A stretch of DNA of 64,000 nt, taken from the NCBI GenBank assembly GCA_017591395.1, contig WEDG01000776.1, forward strand, positions 1-64,000. Direction: 5' to 3'. Every line of letters starts with the position of its first letter. Within the stretch, counting starts at the first letter, position 1. The translations under genes were made by a program, and so were the position numbers. This DNA comes from Schistocephalus solidus (taxonomy: Eukaryota > Platyhelminthes > Cestoda > Diphyllobothriidea > Diphyllobothriidae). Positions 61,500-64,000 of this stretch are shown here, piece after piece. The notes beneath the pieces were generated by a model, which did no database searches, had not been told where the DNA came from, and worked only from the letters and a program-made list of their open reading frames with translations.

Positions 61500-64000
61500 A
61501 ACAACAAAAAAGCTGGGCGGCTGCTCGAATCATAGCTGAATGGGAATACCGTAAAGGTCACAGTGAGAAGGAGCCATTGCAGTCTGACTCTAAGTTCGGG
61601 TGACCGAGTTAGCTCGTCAGCTGGCAGACTTCCAAGCCACGTCTTTAAACGCACCGTGATAGTTTCAAGCGCATCAGATTGTTTATAGTGAGGAAAATGC
61701 GCTGAAACGTTGACCTCACTTTCTCCCCCACCCCCCAGCGTTGGGCCACCGTCCGAACAGGTCAGTTGTCTGATGCGGGAGTGGACACAGTGGCTAACAG
61801 GGCGGGCGACCCCGTCTTTGCGCGCCACAGCAAGACCTGGTCTCCTTGACATTCACACCAGGATTACCAAAACCAACTGGTACGAAGGAGCCATCGCCGT
61901 CCGACTCCTAGTTCACTGGTCAGCCACTCAACGCACAACACACACTAGCCTGACGGTGTGGACTGGTATAAAGCGTCAGTTGGCAGCCTCCCAAGCCACG
62001 GTTTTTAGTAAGTCATGATATTTTCGGGATCCGATCACGCAGGCAGCAGAGGGGCCACATGGGCCACATGGGGCCGAGTATGATACTTGCCTCACAGTGA
62101 CATTTTCTGGTTGAAAACACTGTTTGTGTGGTGTAGTGTGCGATCATGCGTTATGTTGAGGCTGATGCGGAGAGATGTGGTAATGTGGTATAGCCGGCCG
62201 TGTTTTACCGCAGGTTTTCATGGGGACGCATGTGGCCTTATACGCTCATGTGGTGAATGAATGTGCGTGGCCAGTGTGAACAGTTGAGACGGGTGTGGTG
62301 GTTGTATATTGGTGATCCTGGCACTGATTCGCCGGTCTCTGTGCGATGGATTCGCAAGTGAACGACCAGGCCGATACGTGATTTGCCTGTTCTGTGACCA
62401 ATAGAAAAGGATAAGTCGGGAGGTGCTGAGTTTGCCTAGTTTTGGCAGCTGGTACTGTTGTTCGTGATCATGGGGGAATGAAAGTGTTCCTGGTTGAAAT
62501 AAAAGTGTTAGATGTGTCGCCATCGCGGTTGATGCCACTTTCTTGGATGCGCATGTGACCAAACAGGCCCCTGTGGTGCTTGAATGTGCGTGTACAGTTG
62601 AGGTGAGTGCAGCGGGTGTATAGTTTTGCTCCTGGCCCTTGTTCGCTTGTCTCCTTGCGATGAATTTGCAGCTAACCGACCAGGCCGACACGTGAGGTGA
62701 AGGTGTAGTTGCCGTGTAGACAGGTCGGGACTGAGTTCAACTCACTGGGGTTGACAGTGGTGGAGTTGACGTTTGACGGTGCGTCATGATTACTTTGTAT
62801 TATTTGTGTGGGCAGGAGGCGTCATAGAAGACGCTGAGGCGGGGAGGATGCGACGGGGGATTGGGAGCACCGTTGGGTTGTTTATAGACATGCGGAGGAT
62901 GCGGGGAGGCAGGGGGAGGCGGGGGGATGCGACGGGGGATCGGGAGCACCGTTGGGGTTGTTTATAGACATGTGGGGGAGGCAGGAAGGATGCGACGCGG
63001 GATCGGGAGCACCGTCGGGGTTGTTTATAGACATGCGGGGAGGCGGGGAGGATGCGGGAGGCGGGGAGGATGCGACGGGGATCGGCAGCACCGTTGGGGT
63101 TGTTTATAGACATGCGGGGAGGCGGGGAGGATGCGGGAGGCGGGGAGGACGCGACGGGGATCGGGAGCACCGTTGGGGTTGTTTATAGACATGCGGGGAG
63201 GCGGGGAGGCGGGGAGGATGCGACGGGGGATCGGGAGCACCGTTGGGGTTGTTTATAGACATGCGGGGGAGGCGGGGAGGATGCGGGAGGCGGGGAGGCG
63301 GGGAGGATGCGACGGGGATCGGGAGCACCGTTTGGGTTGTTTATAGACAAGCAGGGTGGGGCAGATGTGGATGGGAAAGCATGAGTTGGTGTCGCTCGGG
63401 TACTGCATTTGGTCCGAAGATGTCCAATAAGACCGTTTCGTGTCCAGAATGTTCGCTGACATCGTGAGGATATTGGGGGCGGTTTATTGTTGGCTTTGCG
63501 AGATGGGGGCAGTTGTGATTTACGAGCTTCGCGCTTGGCTTTGGCAGGGATTATGTGGCTGGATTTGTAGATCGCTGCTCCTGTATTCACTGCCCTCTTC
63601 CAGGCCAGTCAGTTCCAGGGGAGTTTCTCCCAGTTTACGGGTTTGAGCTGTAGTTGCTTTAAGTAAATCTTCAGAGTGTCCTAGTAACGTCACAATTATC
63701 AACGAGAACGCGAGGTGACATCTCCATAGAAGAATAGTTTGGGCAGTCGCTCGTCATCCATTTTTTACGAGGTGGCCGCTCCAGCGCAATTGCTATTGTC
63801 TCCGCAGGGCGTAGCTGCTGAGGAGGCTCGTTCGTTCATCTTCGATTTAAGTGCAGCGGGAGAGGGTGCTGCCCAGGTAGGTGAAGGTGTCCACAGCTTG
63901 CAGATTAACGCCGTTGACGGTGATGCAATGTGCACGGTAGGCAGTGTTGGGCGGCGGTTGGTGCATGACCACCGTTTTTTCCGTGTTGATAGTCAGGCCG
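61500..64000 (-). mobile_element. LINE-C copy 2, interrupted by minisatellite, runs off the window
   Basis: Minus-strand order from the right edge: RT (INTEKTVVMH at 63999-63950, then VNGVNLQAVDTFTYLGSTLS), a deleted RT C-terminus with LRWSGHLVK near 63775, and a finger with a lost first Cys (RCQRTFWTRNGLIGHLRTKC near 63470-63405). The minisatellite occupies 62840-63350. Further fingers lie at 62700-62230 (HLNCTRTFKHHRGLFGHMRI and a worn pair). The 3' UTR is at 62200-61500, with the doubled GAAGGAGCC block near 61570 and 61885. It is in tandem with copy 1, same strand. Its 5' part lies outside the window. Confidence 0.82.
62840..63350. repeat. GC-rich minisatellite, about 7 units of 63-88 bp
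   Basis: The anchor GGTTGTTTATAGACAWG recurs at about 62878, 62958, 63021, 63100, 63179, 63249 and 63337. Each unit has GACGGGGATCGGGAGCACCG before the anchor and a variable number of GGCGGGGAGGATGCG sub-units after it, which explains the uneven spacing (80, 63, 79, 79, 70, 88). The strand is G-rich, with many GGGG runs. Open frames through it in several phases on both strands are by-products of the low stop content. Confidence 0.95.

Noticed and set aside
62790..63330. Several 60-130-codon Pro- or Gly-rich open frames on both strands
   Set aside because: They are translations of the minisatellite in successive phases, because the unit lacks stop codons. No independent sign of a gene.
62840..63350. 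Regularly spaced repeats suggestive of a CRISPR array
   Set aside because: The genome is eukaryotic, the whole unit repeats with no unique spacers, and unit length varies by sub-repeat number.

Overview
The window is animal nuclear DNA. It carries one intron-split housekeeping gene (enolase, minus strand, six coding exons over 11.6 kb) set among decayed retrotransposons. The zinc-finger-tailed RTE-like LINE, the Ty3/gypsy type, the tRNA-derived SINE and the large repeat load together suggest a diphyllobothriidean tapeworm (Spirometra, Schistocephalus or Dibothriocephalus type). This assignment is an inference from recognised repeat proteins, not from a database search.

Layout. 1-1310: an RTE-type reverse transcriptase (RT) scrap beside a reversed Ty3/gypsy Gag-protease scrap. 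2456-3785: an old copy of LINE-A (CR1/jockey-like). 7317-7710: a complete approximately 370-bp SINE-2 between perfect 12-bp target-site duplications. 12640-13400: an antisense LINE-C tail fragment. 14433-16313: possible exons of membrane or FN3 proteins, a TA microsatellite and a tRNA-derived SINE-1. 18900-21430: a decayed Ty3/gypsy pol. 21701-24430: SINE-1, an unrecognised Cys/His-rich coding-like stretch, an imperfect inverted repeat and a second SINE-2. 27751-28118: a third, reversed SINE-2. 29953-41517: enolase, whose introns hold a diverged SINE-2 tail, a (GAA)n tract, a Penelope/hammerhead-like motif and a repeat shared by introns 1 and 3. 45480-49275: LINE-A, near full length. 51540-54796: LINE-B, near full length. 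54919-55086: SINE-1, reversed. 58510-64000: two LINE-C copies in tandem on the minus strand, the second interrupted by a GC-rich minisatellite.

The only gene that looks intact is enolase: 436 codons, every catalytic residue present, every splice junction in phase. The other coding sequence is mobile-element debris with stops and frameshifts, plus a few orphan exon-like reading frames.

The most interesting system is LINE-C, an RTE-like RT that runs into an array of C2HC/C2H2 zinc fingers separated by Thr/Pro-rich linkers. Its 3' tail is shared with SINE-2, which suggests SINE-2 is mobilised by LINE-C. Long stretches (3.8-7.3, 9.5-12.6, 24.4-27.7, 41.5-45.5, 49.3-51.5 and 55.1-58.5 kb) show nothing I can identify.
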